Source of the DNA: Dactylorhiza incarnata
Taxonomy: Eukaryota; Streptophyta; Magnoliopsida; Asparagales; Orchidaceae
Assembly: GCA_033032865.1 (NCBI GenBank)
Contig: JAWHQI010000272.1
Span: 2,542,001-2,606,000 of the forward strand
Direction of reading: 5' to 3'
Length of the DNA: 64,000 nucleotides
The position numbers and the translations under genes are program-made. Numbering within the stretch: position 1 is the first letter of the stretch; every line of letters begins with the position of its first letter. This document shows positions 11,649 through 22,373 of the stretch, one piece after another. The notes under the pieces were generated by a model. That model was given only the letters and a program-made list of their open reading frames with translations, ran no database searches and had not been told where the DNA came from.

Positions 11649-11814
11649 GACTCGCTGAGCTCCACCACTGGCTCCTTGGAAAGGGCACTGGCGTTGCTCT
11701 TTGCAACCATTCACCTCCACCTCTAGCTCGTAGATTTGTGCCCTTATTCAGTTTGTCGTCTCGGCATCCTGTAGCAAACCCGCGTGAGAAGGTTTAACAA
11801 AAAACAAGTTGAAA

Positions 11815-13289
11815 TTAATCTAAGGGGATGGAGCTTACCACGCTGCTAGAGGACTTAGCAAGAAGCCTCTCGGCGAGTCCCAACCGCTTCTTGAGGTTTT
11901 CGACTCTCTCCTCTGCATGCTTCCTCTTATCCTCGATTGAGAAATACTTCTTGATGAAGCTCAGGCCGCCGCGCGCGTCCATGTGAGAGAGCTCGATAGA
12001 GCGCACTTGAGCCTGGGAGCTCTCATATGCGAGCTATCTAGGACCATATTCTTGTAGGCGACTGCATCCTCCCTCCAATACAACCCAAAGGTGAGGGCGT
12101 AGGCATCCTCACCGGATTGGCCACTCTTGGACCAGGAAGGAAGGAGGGAGGAGATGGATATGGGGATTTGATTAGCCTTCTCCTCCTAGACGAGAAGGGA
12201 GTCTCCCACACCATCCAGGGGCCTCTGCCCAAGACCGAAGTTAGGGTGCGAGTCTGACGTCACCGCCTTGCTTGCACCTGCGGCATTCCTGGCTGAGGTC
12301 TCCGGGCCGCTCGGCGTGACATTCTTCTTCTTCTTCACCACTGCTTTCCTCTGCCTCTTCTGCGAATCGGCAAGGGAAGAGTCAAGTTCGACCACGGGCC
12401 TTTTTCCCTTGCTGCTGCTAGGCACGGACTCGCTCAGGTCCCCGACGCAGGCATTCACGGATGCGTTTACAAGATCAAGCTGGGAGATCGGCTTCGCCCC
12501 ACCTGCATATGACTGGTTCACCGGGATCTGGCGCTTGCATGCAACAAAGAATAAAGGTTAAAAAAATTACAAAGAGGACGAGATAAAATAATGTTTATGC
12601 TGCGTGAATGGAAGCATACCTTCCCCCTGAAGCACCTGGGGGAGCGAGTCGAGGTTCCATCGCAAGTAGGCGGTCTCAAAGTTCTTCCCGTGGAAGAACT
12701 TGCAGAAATTGGCCACCTCACCGTCCACGCGAGGAGCCCGGTAAGCCGACTCGTTCTTCTGGATCGACGAGTATGGGATGTTGCCGAAGTTCTCTTTGAT
12801 GAAGAAGAACATGTAGTTCCAGTGATGGACTTTGTTGGAGGTCTCACAGACCTTGAGTTGCGATCTTGTCAAATAAGCGACTCCATCCGGTGTCACCCAG
12901 TAAGTGAATAATCTGTGGAAGGCGGTGAGGCTGAATTTGATCCTCTCCTTGCGCAGATAGCATGTGAACACAACTAGCATGGCTAACACGTTCGTGTTAA
13001 TCTGCGTGGGCACTGCCGCGAAGTATTTGAGGAATCATTTAACATCAGGCCACAAGGGCAGGCGGGGCTTGACGTTGAAGTGGGAAAGGGGGATGGCGAG
13101 CTCGTCGGAGGTGGAAGGTGTTGATGGACTCGCCTTCCCTGGGGCAGCGACCAGAATATCCCTCCGGCAAAAGAGTGGCCTCGAAAGCGAGTAGGACATC
13201 CTAAGGCATGCTCCCTTCGGGAGAGAGATGGTCGGTGAAGTTGGCGATGCAGTTCCCCTGGCCATTAGTGGACTCGGCATTGCCAGCAA
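11815..13289 (-). pseudogene. Gypsy-type transposon additional ORF (PF04195-like), broken
   Basis: Minus-strand segments run 13289-13035, 13013-12567, 12521-12186 and 12006-11815. The core reads AIPLSHFNVKPRLPLWPDVK, a TGA, then FLKYFAAVPTQINTNVLAML and FHRLFTYWVTPDGVAY. This resembles the putative gypsy-type transposon domain found in extra ORFs of large plant gypsy elements. It is followed by a basic Lys/Ser-rich linker and a charged coiled coil (EERVENLKKRLGLAERLLAK). A GT...AG pair (12619-12534) could be an 86-bp intron, but the reading phases do not fit as the sequence stands. The ORF is cut at 11649 by the Sirevirus. Confidence 0.55.
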
Positions 13290-13385
13290 GAGCGAGAAGA
13301 ATTGGCGAATGGGAGAAGCGAATGAAAGAAAAAGAAAGTAAAAGTAGGGGTGCAGTTAATGTGGTAAGTAAGTAAGAAGGGGGAG

Positions 13386-13394
13386 TATTTATAG
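13386..13394 (-). promoter_or_regulatory. Candidate TATA box for the minus-strand ORF
   Basis: Minus-strand CTATAAATA lies about 100 bp upstream of the ATG at 13289, with a pyrimidine-rich stretch between. No primer site lies between it and the ORF. So this would be an internal or independent promoter rather than an LTR promoter. Position alone supports it. Confidence 0.4.
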
Positions 13395-13410
13395 AAAAAT
13401 TGGGTTTGGA

Positions 13411-13431
13411 GGGGGGGGGGGGGGGGGGGGG
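13411..13431. repeat. Poly-G tract
   Basis: A run of 21 G bases lies directly upstream (minus-strand sense) of the candidate TATA box. Such runs are prone to length error in assembly. Confidence 0.9.
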
Positions 13432-13651
13432 CAGAGGGGTCGCGACCGTTGGCGCAATCCACTTGCCCCCTCAACCCACTCGCTTCTACCTGCGCGTGGG
13501 ATTTCGCCGACTCTCCCCAAAGAGGTGAGCGAGAACCCCCCATCACCCTGCCAGACATCAAACAACGAGAACTAAGAAATGCAACACGCGAGCCATATCA
13601 AATTAATGCACAAATCCCTGTGAGATGGGGTAAAATGCAGCATGGAATAAT

Positions 13652-14005
13652 TGTAACACCTAAAATGTCATAAACTAACTTAATTTAGTTTTTCATATAT
13701 TTTGTTTAAAATTTCTTAGTAAATTATCCCCGATGATGAAAATATACGTCAGTGATAAATTGCCATCAAATAATTACGCGCCATCAAATAATTTCGCTAT
13801 TTTTTTTTAAATCTAATATGCCTAAATGGTTGTAACAAAATAGACACTAAATATACAAACATATGTATATGAGTTATAGCCAAATAATATGGGGGATGAA
13901 TATTTCATTCTATAGTATTCAATCTTATATAATTAATATTACATTATACTTATTATAAATAAAGGAGAAGGTTAAAACCAGTCCAGCCCGTGACTGATTA
14001 ATATG
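13652..14005 (+). repeat. Truncated and partly inverted 5' LTR
   Basis: Bases 13652-13805 match the first 157 bases of the 3' LTR (15258-15414) almost exactly. Bases 13841-14000 instead match the reverse complement of 3' LTR bases 15921-16045, with about 36 extra bases (13855-13890). The 5' LTR is therefore not a simple truncation: an inner LTR segment is present in flipped orientation. Confidence 0.8.
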
Positions 14006-14905
14006 CATAAATATTCATTGTCAATATATCAATAAAAATCCTTTTTATTGGTTTATATTCATATGAGAATATGTCGAGGGCTTCAGTATCAGTATATCTG
14101 TATCAGTATTTGGGCCCGACCCCTCAAGGTCAAAGACTCCCAAGTCAGTACGTTCATCACGCGTTAATGCTTTTCAGCCCACTGCTTGGTTGTCATTATA
14201 ATTCAGTAAAGTTCTTGTACCCTCGACCTTTCTCATGCATCGATGCATTTATATGTAAAAGTTATAAGTTTATAAATAATGAAAAGGTAATATTTATTTA
14301 TTATTCCCCTCAGTTTATGATCGCAATTGATTCCTTTGCAATGTTTGCCATCTTTAGCGATTTATTCATTGTCAGTGATATTAAATTATGAACTTTATTT
14401 GATCATCATGTGTGCGCAAACAATAATAATTTCTATCTATCTTTTCAAAATAACATGTATATACTTAAAAGTGGGGAAATAGAGCATACATTAAAGAGAT
14501 AATCATCACCTGCATTATTCCTTTATCACGTCGTAGATCATTGTCGCGCCTATCATTCGATGCCATCCTTCGAGTTTCTGTCATTAGGCATTATTTATTA
14601 GGCAACTCTTATTATCGAGGTTGCATCTTTATTTAGAGGCGACTTGACTTTATTTGGTGATAGAAGACTTTTAAGAGTGGTCTTTCTTAGGAAAGAAAAC
14701 ATTTAGGTATGAGAAAATCCCCTCATTTTAAGTTATGCCAACATTCATATTGACTTAATTCAACCCTCATAACTCATCTTCAGAACTAGAGGGATGAGAA
14801 GGAGAGAAAGTGAGTGGGGGAGAATACTAAACCAAACCATCCCAACTTGATAAGTTAAGCCCTCGATATGTCGGTCCTTTCCCTATTCTTGAACGTATTG
14901 GAGAT
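14006..14905. other. Unassigned stretch inside the chromovirus
   Basis: This A+T-rich interval follows the flipped LTR piece. A short run of pol-like text (PRYVGPFPILERIG, bases about 14859-14901) leads into the next ORF. It is likely degraded element interior. A 5' primer site could not be found. Confidence 0.4.
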
Positions 14906-15217
14906 TTGGCATATCGATTGGCACTGCCTGATGAGTTGCAAAACTTACATGATGTCTTTCATGTATCAGCACTTCGAAGATATATAGCTGATCCAAGTCA
15001 GATAGTGGCAACAAGCGAGATACAAATTGAACCTGATTTGTCAAGCCCGACTGAGCCAAAACAAATCATAGATTGGCAGAGCAAAAAGTTGCGCAATCGA
15101 GATGTTAGATTTGTCAAAATCTGGTGGAAAGGTCATCCTATAAGTGAAGCTACTTGGGAACGAGAAGATATCATGAAGGATCTTTTTCCACTGTTATTTG
15201 AAGAAATCAATAACTGA
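14906..15217 (+). pseudogene. Chromovirus integrase end with chromodomain
   Basis: This 103-residue ORF begins YRLALPDELQNLHDVFHVSA, the text that links the integrase C-terminus to the chromodomain in plant chromoviruses. After SEIQIEPDLS it continues IIDWQSKKLRNRDVRFVKI and WWKGHPISEATWE, the chromodomain core with its aromatic residues. Chromodomains direct integration to modified histones (family knowledge). The natural stop is followed after about 25 bp by the polypurine tract and LTR, as expected. Everything upstream in pol is missing, so it is a fragment. Confidence 0.85.
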
Positions 15218-15257
15218 AAGTTTCGAGGACGAAACTTTTTATATGGAGGTACGAAAT

Positions 15258-16448
15258 TGTAACACCTAAAATGTCATAAACTAACTTAATTTTGTTTTTC
15301 ATATATTTTGTTTAAAATTTCTTAGTAAATTATCCCCGATGATGAAAATATACGTCAGTGATAAATTGCCATCAAATAATTACGCGCCATCAAATAATTT
15401 CGCTATTTTGTTTTTTTCCCATGCCAAATCATAATAATATCAATAGGGATTTAGACTTACAGAGCAAGGGGGTTCAGATAATTGAAGGAGCTGATCCTCA
15501 CAGCAAAGGCACAACCCAAACAGCTACAGCACAACCTCCCAGCCAAGGCACGATCAAAACAGCCACAGCACAACAGCTAATGCACAACACAACTCACAGC
15601 CAAAGCACCAACTCACAGCTACAGCACGGTGGTGAAGCTTCAGTTGGCACAATAAGAGTAGAGGAGAGAGCGGATGAAGGAGGAGAGAATCCATCGGGCT
15701 TTATATAGCCGATGTTCGATCGACATTTCAGTCGTCACAGCAACGACCTTCCGCCAAGGAGAAGCTCGGCAATGACACGATTCATCCCTAGGTGTCGACG
15801 AGGAGGAGGGAGGAGCATGGCGTGTCGAAGAAGCAGAAGATTTCACCAACCCTACCGAGGAAGACGCCGCTTTCCCTAGAGGAAATGGCGGAAGAGAAGA
15901 AGGTCGTGCGGCTTCCGGTTTAATCAGTCACGGGTTGGGCTGGTTTTAACCTTCTCCTTTATTTATAATAAGTATAATGTAATATTAATTATATAAGATT
16001 GAATACTATAGAATGAAATATTCATCCCCCATATTTAGTGTCTATTATTATGGAAACTTGTACTGATAAATCATGAAACATACATGCATATTGTTACTGC
16101 TTCATTTCAATTGTATGTATAGCAGTTAAAGATATAAATTCTCACAGTCTTTATTAAAGACTAATCCTTTATGTTGCTAAATTTTTAGGATCCGCTCAGC
16201 GTCAATCCAACTATCCCTAATAATTCTCAAGCTGAAGGATCAAGAAGAATAAGAGATCACGTATGGTAGAATAGTGTCAATCTCTATATGTACTCTTCCT
16301 TGTATCTGTTGTAACGAAATAAATAAAAAGTATATGTTTTGGACATTATGTAAACTCATTGTGATATATGATAATATGATGTGCTATATGTGGACTGAAA
16401 TACTGTTTATGATACTGTATAAATTGTGATGGTCTTCGGGCCGTGACA
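15258..16448 (+). repeat. 3' LTR of the chromovirus
   Basis: The LTR is 1191 bp, TGTAACACC...GTGACA, and is preceded by the polypurine tract. It contains a glutamine/threonine-rich reading frame (15421-15708) from short CAGC-type repeats (agctacagcacaacc variants) that is probably not a protein. The partner LTR is damaged, so divergence cannot be used for dating. Confidence 0.85.
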
Positions 16449-16499
16449 ATAATAATATATCGTTCAGATACAAGAAGGTAGAATAAGAAGATAATAAGT

Positions 16500-17600
16500 C
16501 CCTTTTTTAAGAAAAGAGGGGGTGCGAGCGAAATTACAGGGAAAGCCACCTCCAAATATCCTCGAGTCGCTTGAGGTGACTCCCATCAACATTGCATCAC
16601 TCCCAACAATCTTTCATATCTCCTCCGCGAGCAAGGTACAGTCCCCTTACAAGGTGTCCATTCACCGGTCCAGGGCAAGGATGCGGGGGAAGGGATCGTT
16701 CACTCCTGAAGCCCTCTCCTCCTGGAGCTTGCGAAGCATGTAGCCATACTTCCACAGTACCTCGGTCATCCGGTTCTTCATCTTGGCTGCATCGGAGGGG
16801 GTCACTCAGGTACTCACCGATCATGGAGGGGGGAGGCGGCCCCGAGTAGTTTCCTGCATCATCCGACTCTTCAATAATCGAGATGTCAGGATCTGAGAGT
16901 GGAGACGAAATGTTAGCAGGAAAATAGAAGCTAAGAAGGGAAGAGGCGAGTACATTCCCTTACCATGCGAAGTATTGATACCCTTCTCCTCGCAATGGGG
17001 AGAAGGCTTGCCTCGTCGGCTCGGCGGCATCCTCGACATTCGCCAAAGACGCAGGAGGCGGGAAGTACCAAGAACTTTCCCGAACCCACTCGCGACAGAG
17101 GCTCAGTGGGTTCCTGCACTGTGGTGACCACGGCGGGGCCAGGAGCATTGCTCGTCGAGGCGATGGTAGTATTGGCAAATTCCTCGGCCAGGTCGCGTGC
17201 AGGCGACTCCACCCGCGTAGGGTTTGGGGTGAGATCGATGAAGGCAGGAACTGGGAGAATGAGCACATGGTTGATTATACTCATGATACACGAGTATGGA
17301 ACGAAGAAATAAAGATGATCACGTACTAGCAACCTGAGGGAGAGTATCCGGGTTCACCTAGGTTCTCACACCCTCTTGATCGACGTCTCCTCGCACCCCT
17401 GTACTGTTCTCGGCGGCGAGGTTAGGCTGCGAGGTCTGAGGTTTTGAAATAGATAAATTACAAGGGAGAAATTGTAAGCGAGCAGAGAGAGGGGATACAC
17501 TCGCACCAGACCGGATGTCTCAAAACCTATGCTGAACCCTGGTTGGTTTTGTGTGCTCAAAAGAGTTGCCACCCCTCCTTTTGATTAGTGTCGTACCTTC
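16500..17600 (-). pseudogene. Second part of gypsy-type additional ORF region
   Basis: Minus-strand text in shifting frames includes ESPARDLAEEFANTTIAST (17200 region), SIIEESDDAGNYSG and GEYLSDPLRCSQDEEPDD (16770-16880). Acidic and Ser/Pro-rich linkers of this type occur in the C-terminal half of the ORF seen at 11815-13289. Since the chromovirus was inserted between the two regions with an exact duplication, they were once contiguous, either as one long ORF or two neighbouring copies. No intact frame remains, and intron-like gaps are possible. Confidence 0.4.
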
Positions 17601-17825
17601 TTAGCAATCCTTTTTCCCGCGCGCCTCAGAGGCGTGCGCGAAGTGTTATCAGAGATGAAGGCCAACAACGCAAAAGAGGCCGCGCCGTTCTTATCTTTAA
17701 GGGCGGCGAGGCAAGCTAGCATGTCCTTGGAGGGCGACATGACAACAAGGAAGCGCGTGACCAAGGGGAAGCGAGGGGAAGGAGCGGGGGACTCCGTGCA
17801 TGCCAGGTGTTCGCCCCCCCAGTCA

Positions 17826-17926
17826 GCCTTCTAACCGATATTGGCCTCGTTTCTAGCCAATATTGGCCTCACTTCTAGCTGATATTGGCCTCGCTTCTAG
17901 CCGATTTTGGCCTTGTTCCTAGCAAT
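17826..17926. repeat. 24-bp tandem repeat, four units
   Basis: Copies of gccgatattggcctcgcttc plus four bases repeat four times with a few substitutions (ccgatattgg, ccaatattgg, ctgatattgg, ccgattttgg). It lies upstream of a + strand TATA-like box at 18128-18137. Confidence 0.85.
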
Positions 17927-18903
17927 TCAACTCGTCGCCCCCGGGAGAGAACACCTCGAGTGGGGTGTGCTCGCCCCTAGGGAGAGTCCCTTTTCCAGGA
18001 TATATTGTGTTGGCCTGCAGTTAGCCTTTTCAAACAACGGGATTCCACTGCTGGCAGACCAATTTTGGTTGCTTTTAGTGAAACCAAGAGGCGAGAGTCA
18101 TCTATCCGCAGACCATTTTGAGAAAACTATAAATAGACCCTCAAAGACACCTTTGAAGAGGACCTCTTGTTGGCTTTCTCTCTCCTTAGGATGTTTCGAA
18201 GAACTTCAAAATTCTGTTTGCCGTGGTTTCCGGGTTGACGATCTGATTTTCTCCAGTACCCTCCAGGGTGCCCGACTCAGCATTGGATTAGGAGGGGAAG
18301 TTCTCTTTGATCTTCCAGTTTTGTGGCAGGACATCCTTGCTGCAGCTCGCATGGTCTATTTCTAGTTTTTCACCTTCTTGAGTGAGATTCTTTGCTCTGA
18401 GTGTCTGGCCCAGTGAATTAACTCAGGAAAAGTAAAAGCAAGCTACACCGGTCCGAACTCCTCTCGAACCGTGATTTCCAGGTTCAGTGGTTGAACCGTG
18501 ATTTTCGGGTTTAACACCAAACAATCGTACATTAGAAGCAATTTAGGTCACAAGAGGTGTACTAAGAATCAAAGCAATTTAGGTCACAATGAGTGTACTA
18601 AGAATCAGTAAAGATTCCTCATTCATGATCAGATTTTTTGGGGGGCTTTCTCGATGGTATTGCATCAACAAAAATATTCTTTTAATATAGAGTAACATGA
18701 TTTTCTCCATTTTTTTCTCATGTTTTATAATGTGCCTAAATCAATTTCTCTTTATGTTGAAGCCTTACGTATTTTGCTTCCAAATATTAGAGGCATGCAC
18801 TGTGAGGGATTTTTTGTATGATTGTCTTTGTTTGAAGTGCTGTCTTACCGGAGGTTTGTAATTTGACACTGCAAACACCAGAAAGTGAAAATATCCTGAT
18901 TAA
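17927..18903. other. Unassigned, LTR-like or promoter-like stretch
   Basis: A + strand TATA-like ctataaatag is at 18128-18137. A 37-bp tandem duplication (agcaatttaggtcacaa...tgtactaagaatca) occupies 18538-18612. The 152-residue frame at 17907-18365 shows no family feature and crosses the TATA-like box, so I do not call it a gene. The stretch may be an LTR of an unrecognised element; no ends or duplications were found. Confidence 0.35.
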
Positions 18904-19735
18904 GGTTCTGTTTGGGACAGCCTTTTCTATTCCAGAGTTCTATTCGGACAGCCAAAGCTATTTTTAGTTGTTCGAATGAACAACTTTTTATACAGAGCTT
19001 CTTAAAATAAGTTGTTTTAGAGGCTCTGTGAGAAGCACGTCCAACATAGCTTTCTAAAAACGGCTTTTCTATTTTTAGTTTTTTCTCTTTTTATTAACTC
19101 CATCTCGCTACATACCACTCCAGCATTTTCGATCGAGTGCGCATTTTCGGTCGGACACTCATTTTTTGTCCGAGCGGCCATTTTTCGCCCGGGCGCTCGT
19201 TATTTTCGCCCAGACGCGCATATTTTGCCCGAGCGGCTGATTTTCGCCTGGTCGGCTGTTTTTCGCCCGGGAGGCCGTTTTTCGCCCTGGGCGCGCATTT
19301 TTTGCCAGAGCGACCATTTTTTGTCCGCGCGGTCATTTATTTCGCCCGCCCGTGCGTTTTTCGGCTGAGCGACCGTTTTTCGCCCGGGCGAGATTTTTTT
19401 TGCCGGGGTGGTTGTTTTCCGCTTTAGAGGCCGTTTTTCGCCCGAGAGACCGTTTTTCGCTCGAGCGGCCGTTTTTCGCCCATGCATGCATTTTTTCCCG
19501 GACGGCTATTTTTCGCCCGGGCGCGTGTTTTTTTCTTGGGCGGCTGTTTTTCGCCCGAGCTGCTGTTTTTCGTTCGGGCTGCCATTTTTCGCCCGAGCGG
19601 CAATTTTTTGCCCGGGAGGCCGTTTTTCGCTGAACGGTCACTTTCGCCTGGGCGGACGTTTGCGCCCGAGCTTTTCTGAAAGCTCTATTCTAAAAGCAAC
19701 TTTTCCAACCACTAGAATTGTCCCAAACAGAGCCT
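18904..19735. mobile_element. Tourist/PIF-Harbinger-like MITE with internal minisatellite
   Basis: The ends are inverted repeats: GGTTCTGTTTGGGACA on the left and, reverse-complemented, GGCTCTGTTTGGGACA on the right. They are flanked by the 3-bp duplication TAA (18901-18903 and 19736-19738). Length is 832 bp with no transposase. TIR and duplication fit Tourist-like elements moved by PIF/Harbinger transposases. About two thirds of the interior is a 19-bp repeat array. Confidence 0.8.
19130..19672. repeat. 19-bp minisatellite inside the MITE
   Basis: Roughly 28-29 diverged units of ccgtttttcgcccgagcgg repeat head to tail. Because 19 is not a multiple of 3, all three frames on each strand run through similar Arg/Pro/Phe or Lys/Arg/Ala-rich text. 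This explains the several overlapping ORFs of 80-109 codons. These are not genes. Confidence 0.9.
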
Positions 19736-19738
19736 AAA

Positions 19739-20466
19739 GATCTATCTTTCGTAATCAATGAAGGGGATCACCAACTAGTATGACACTTTCTTCCGAAGTT
19801 TTACTATGCAACATTCATATAGGTTGGGTTAACACTAACCACCTAGAGTGCTCTAGAATCTAGGCGAAGATGGAGATCGCTGAAGAAAATGCCCTAGATC
19901 AACAGAATCGTCGGAAAAAATGCCCTAGAGTCTAAGCAGAGATGGAGATCGATTAGAGTTCTACCTGAATCAGCTAAGCAGAGCCAGCTATGTTGCCGGA
20001 GTCCGTAGGGAAGGCAACCGAGTCACCGGAGTCGCTGGACCTAGAAACGTTACCTGCACCCTTCGAATCGCGAACGAGATAGGGAGGGGAGTCACGAACG
20101 GGAGAGGGAGGGGTGTCGTCGGGGCACCACCTGGGAGTCAGGAACGGGAGAGGGAGGGGAGTCACGAAATGGAGAGGAAGGGGGTATCGTCGGGGCAATG
20201 CCTGGGAGTCGCGGACGGGTGAGGGAGGGGAGTCATGAACCGGAGTACTGAAGGGGGCGAAAACAAATTAGGGCGTGAGTTTACTAGTAGCGGAATTGAG
20301 TCTCTTAAAATAACAAAAAGTAAGTTTTGGACAAATTTTGAATTTTGCAGAAGCCAAATCATATTTGCTAATAACAGCACCCACAAAAAAAAGTTAGTAT
20401 TTTCAAATAGTGGTGGCCGATAAGTGAAGGAACACGGTTTACTTTCAAAAATACAAGAGCTGATTA
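19739..20466. repeat. Imperfect tandem repeats upstream of GrpE
   Basis: Two related blocks carry gagatggagatcg text (19868-19955). Three to four copies of a roughly 70-bp unit (gggagtcacgaacgggagag, gtcgtcggggcaccacctgg) fill 20040-20240. Proline-rich minus-strand frames here result from the repeats. No gene was recognised. Confidence 0.6.
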
Positions 20467-20672
20467 TACGGTTCGCTTTCTACCGGTTCGCTTTCTACCG
20501 GTTTGCTATTTTATGATTTTATCCTGTCCTGCCGCTTAGGTGGGGCGCCCAAGGGGAACCTTCCGCCATTTCTTTCTCGTTGCCCTCTCCAGATAGAGCA
20601 ATCGCCTTCTCACTTCCTCATCCCACCTCTAGAATCTATTCCTCATTCGCCCCCCCGCTCTCTTTCTCTCCC
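20467..20672 (+). promoter_or_regulatory. Upstream and 5' leader region of GrpE
   Basis: A 15-bp unit ggttcgctttctacc occurs two and a half times at 20470-20512. A T-rich, then C/T-rich leader runs into the ATG at 20673. No canonical TATA box is obvious, and the transcription start cannot be placed. An in-frame ATG at 20580 exists, but its extra 31 residues do not look like the start of a transit peptide. Confidence 0.4.
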
Positions 20673-20909
20673 ATGGCCTCCATTCTGAAAAACTCATTTC
20701 TTCTTTCGCACTTCAGCATCGGCATGACGTCGCTGGAAACTCGAAGAAATCTTCCGTTTCTCTGTATCAAGCAAAAATCAGCAGTGAAGCCTCTTCAAAT
20801 TAAACATTTTTCTTACACAGTAAATCCTCGTCCCTTCTCTTCCTTCTCAGCTTCCGCTGCTTCCGGAGAGGCCTCAAAGGTGGAGGACGTAGAAGAAACT
20901 GAGTTACAG
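20673..20909 (+). CDS. GrpE: Chloroplast GrpE co-chaperone, exon 1 (transit peptide)
   Basis: Seventy-nine codons, starting MASILKNSF in a good plant context (cccATGGcc), give a Ser/Thr-rich, acid-poor N-terminus typical of plastid import. It turns acidic at GEASKVEDVEETELQ. The exon ends CAG before GTAATT, phase 0. It joins in phase to the exon at 56269 (EEYDKEPTIDNGS), where the GrpE family text begins. GrpE is the nucleotide exchange factor of Hsp70, here the plastid Hsp70 in the stroma. Exon 1 alone has no family-specific domain. Its assignment rests on phase, strand, order and the transit-peptide character, so transcript evidence would be decisive. Confidence 0.72.
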
Positions 20910-21373
20910 GTAATTCTGTAAAATTCTGGTCTTTCGCCCCATTAGGAATTTGATTTGCATGAATTATATTTAATCCTTCAGTTTCTTCTCAAGGAGAAAA
21001 TTCCATATCTTGTTACTCAGAGGCTACCCTAAAACCTTCTTTGATTAGGATTTATGTCGCTTAACACCCCTAAATTACAGCACTTTGACGTATTTCATCA
21101 TATGTTTCAAACTTTGACACTTTGCACCCCCCCAAACCATTTAGAATGATTTATTAAACCGTCTAATTTAAAGGAGGAGGGGCATTTCGGTCAACAAATC
21201 CATTTATTAGGATTGGCAATTTTTTGGTCAACATTCTCTCAGCTTACGGGCTTTATTAAATCCAATTCAGCTTGAAAATATGAATTGTTTGGCATTTTCC
21301 CCTCATTTTGCACCCTATTTTTTTTGTCAACATGCCCATTTGCAAATGGAACTCATCAAATACCATCAACATA

Positions 21374-21532
21374 TAAAGTATGAAGACTTACTAATTGCAG
21401 ACCAAATCTCATTTTGCACCTACAGTTCGGCTTATGAAGAAGTATTATTTGCAGACCAAATCTTATTTTGCACCCTATAGTTCGGCTTTATAAAGTATGA
21501 CGTGCTATTTACAAACCAAATCTCATATAGAC
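21374..21532. repeat. About 58-bp tandem repeat, nearly three units
   Basis: Units such as gcagaccaaatctcattttg followed by cacc..agttcggctt repeat at 21374, 21433 and 21491. They lie in the first intron close to exon 1. Confidence 0.75.
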
Positions 21533-22356
21533 TTTGATTAAATACTATCAACATACCCATTTGCATTTTTGGAAATGATTTTGATAGACTCACGCTATCA
21601 AGAACTGAAATTGTGTGCTTAAACACGAAATATACAATCGAGAGGCAAGCTCTCGCCAAGCACACGGAGGTTGGGTCCTTCGAAACACTCCTTTCTCCAA
21701 AGAGAGTTCAAGACACTAAGACTCAAAAGATACATCATAACTCCCTAAGGGGCTCCTTATATAGACGGAGGCCCCATTACAGGACAAGACTACATTACTG
21801 AATACACCTCGCATGCGTATCAATACACCCGTCTTGAAAAGTGACCTTGCCCTCAAGGTCGAGCCGGGCAAGGTTCCCATTGGAGCGTCGGAGAGACTCG
21901 GGTGGCTCCTCTGGTGGGTGGACCAGGTGAAACATCACAAGTGTAGAGGCATCCGACGGGCTAGTTGCTATAGAGCTGTGGTACAGGTGATCGAAACTAT
22001 TGTAGAACTCGACATGAGACTGCCTGAGAGGTGAAACACTGTAGTGCCTGCAAAATAACTCATCCTCAAGGACGTGCAATGAGCACGCAAGTTGGGACAG
22101 GGACGCAGTCGGAGGCCAGATGTTATGAAGACTTATGGGGGAAACCCATCCAGGTCCTAAATGAGGGTCGTAGGGCCATGCATTAGGTCGATGAGGAGTG
22201 GGTAGTGATGATTTGGAAGGAGATCCGATGGGAAGGATGGTCAAAGTGGGTGAGTGATAAGATGTGATGGTAAGGTAACAGTGAGTTCGAGAGATGTGGG
22301 AAAAGATGATCGGTAAATAAGAGAGTCGACAAGAGGGCGGGGGTCTCCAAGAAATG

Positions 22357-22373
22357 ACGGGGGGGGGGGGGGG
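22357..22373. repeat. Poly-G tract
   Basis: A run of about 17 G lies in the decayed gag-like region of the gypsy fragment. Confidence 0.85.

Larger units (their letters stand above)
13652..16448 (+). mobile_element. Rearranged Ty3/gypsy chromovirus remnant
   Basis: The element starts TGTAACACCTAAAATG and ends GGGCCGTGACA. A perfect 5-bp duplication ATAAT flanks it (13647-13651 and 16449-16453). It retains the start of the 5' LTR, the last part of the polyprotein with a chromodomain, a purine-rich tract (atatggagg, 15241-15249) and a 1191-bp 3' LTR. Most of gag-pol is deleted. It is inserted into the minus-strand gypsy-type ORF region, which resumes at 16454. Confidence 0.85.

Noticed and set aside
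12534..12619. 86-bp intron in the gypsy-type additional ORF
   Set aside because: GT and AG sites are present, but the exon frames differ by one base, so splicing would not join them as the sequence stands.
17907..18365. 152-codon + ORF
   Set aside because: It runs through a tandem repeat edge and a TATA-like box and shows no conserved motif.
19094..19737. Several 80-109 codon Arg/Ala/Lys-rich ORFs
   Set aside because: A 19-bp tandem array gives similar open frames on all six frames; no unique coding frame.
20673..20909. Exon 1 as a separate small gene or as a processed GrpE pseudogene
   Set aside because: It ends at a clean donor in phase 0 and lacks poly-A or flanking duplication. The same-strand GrpE core exon accepts it in phase, so a split gene is simpler.
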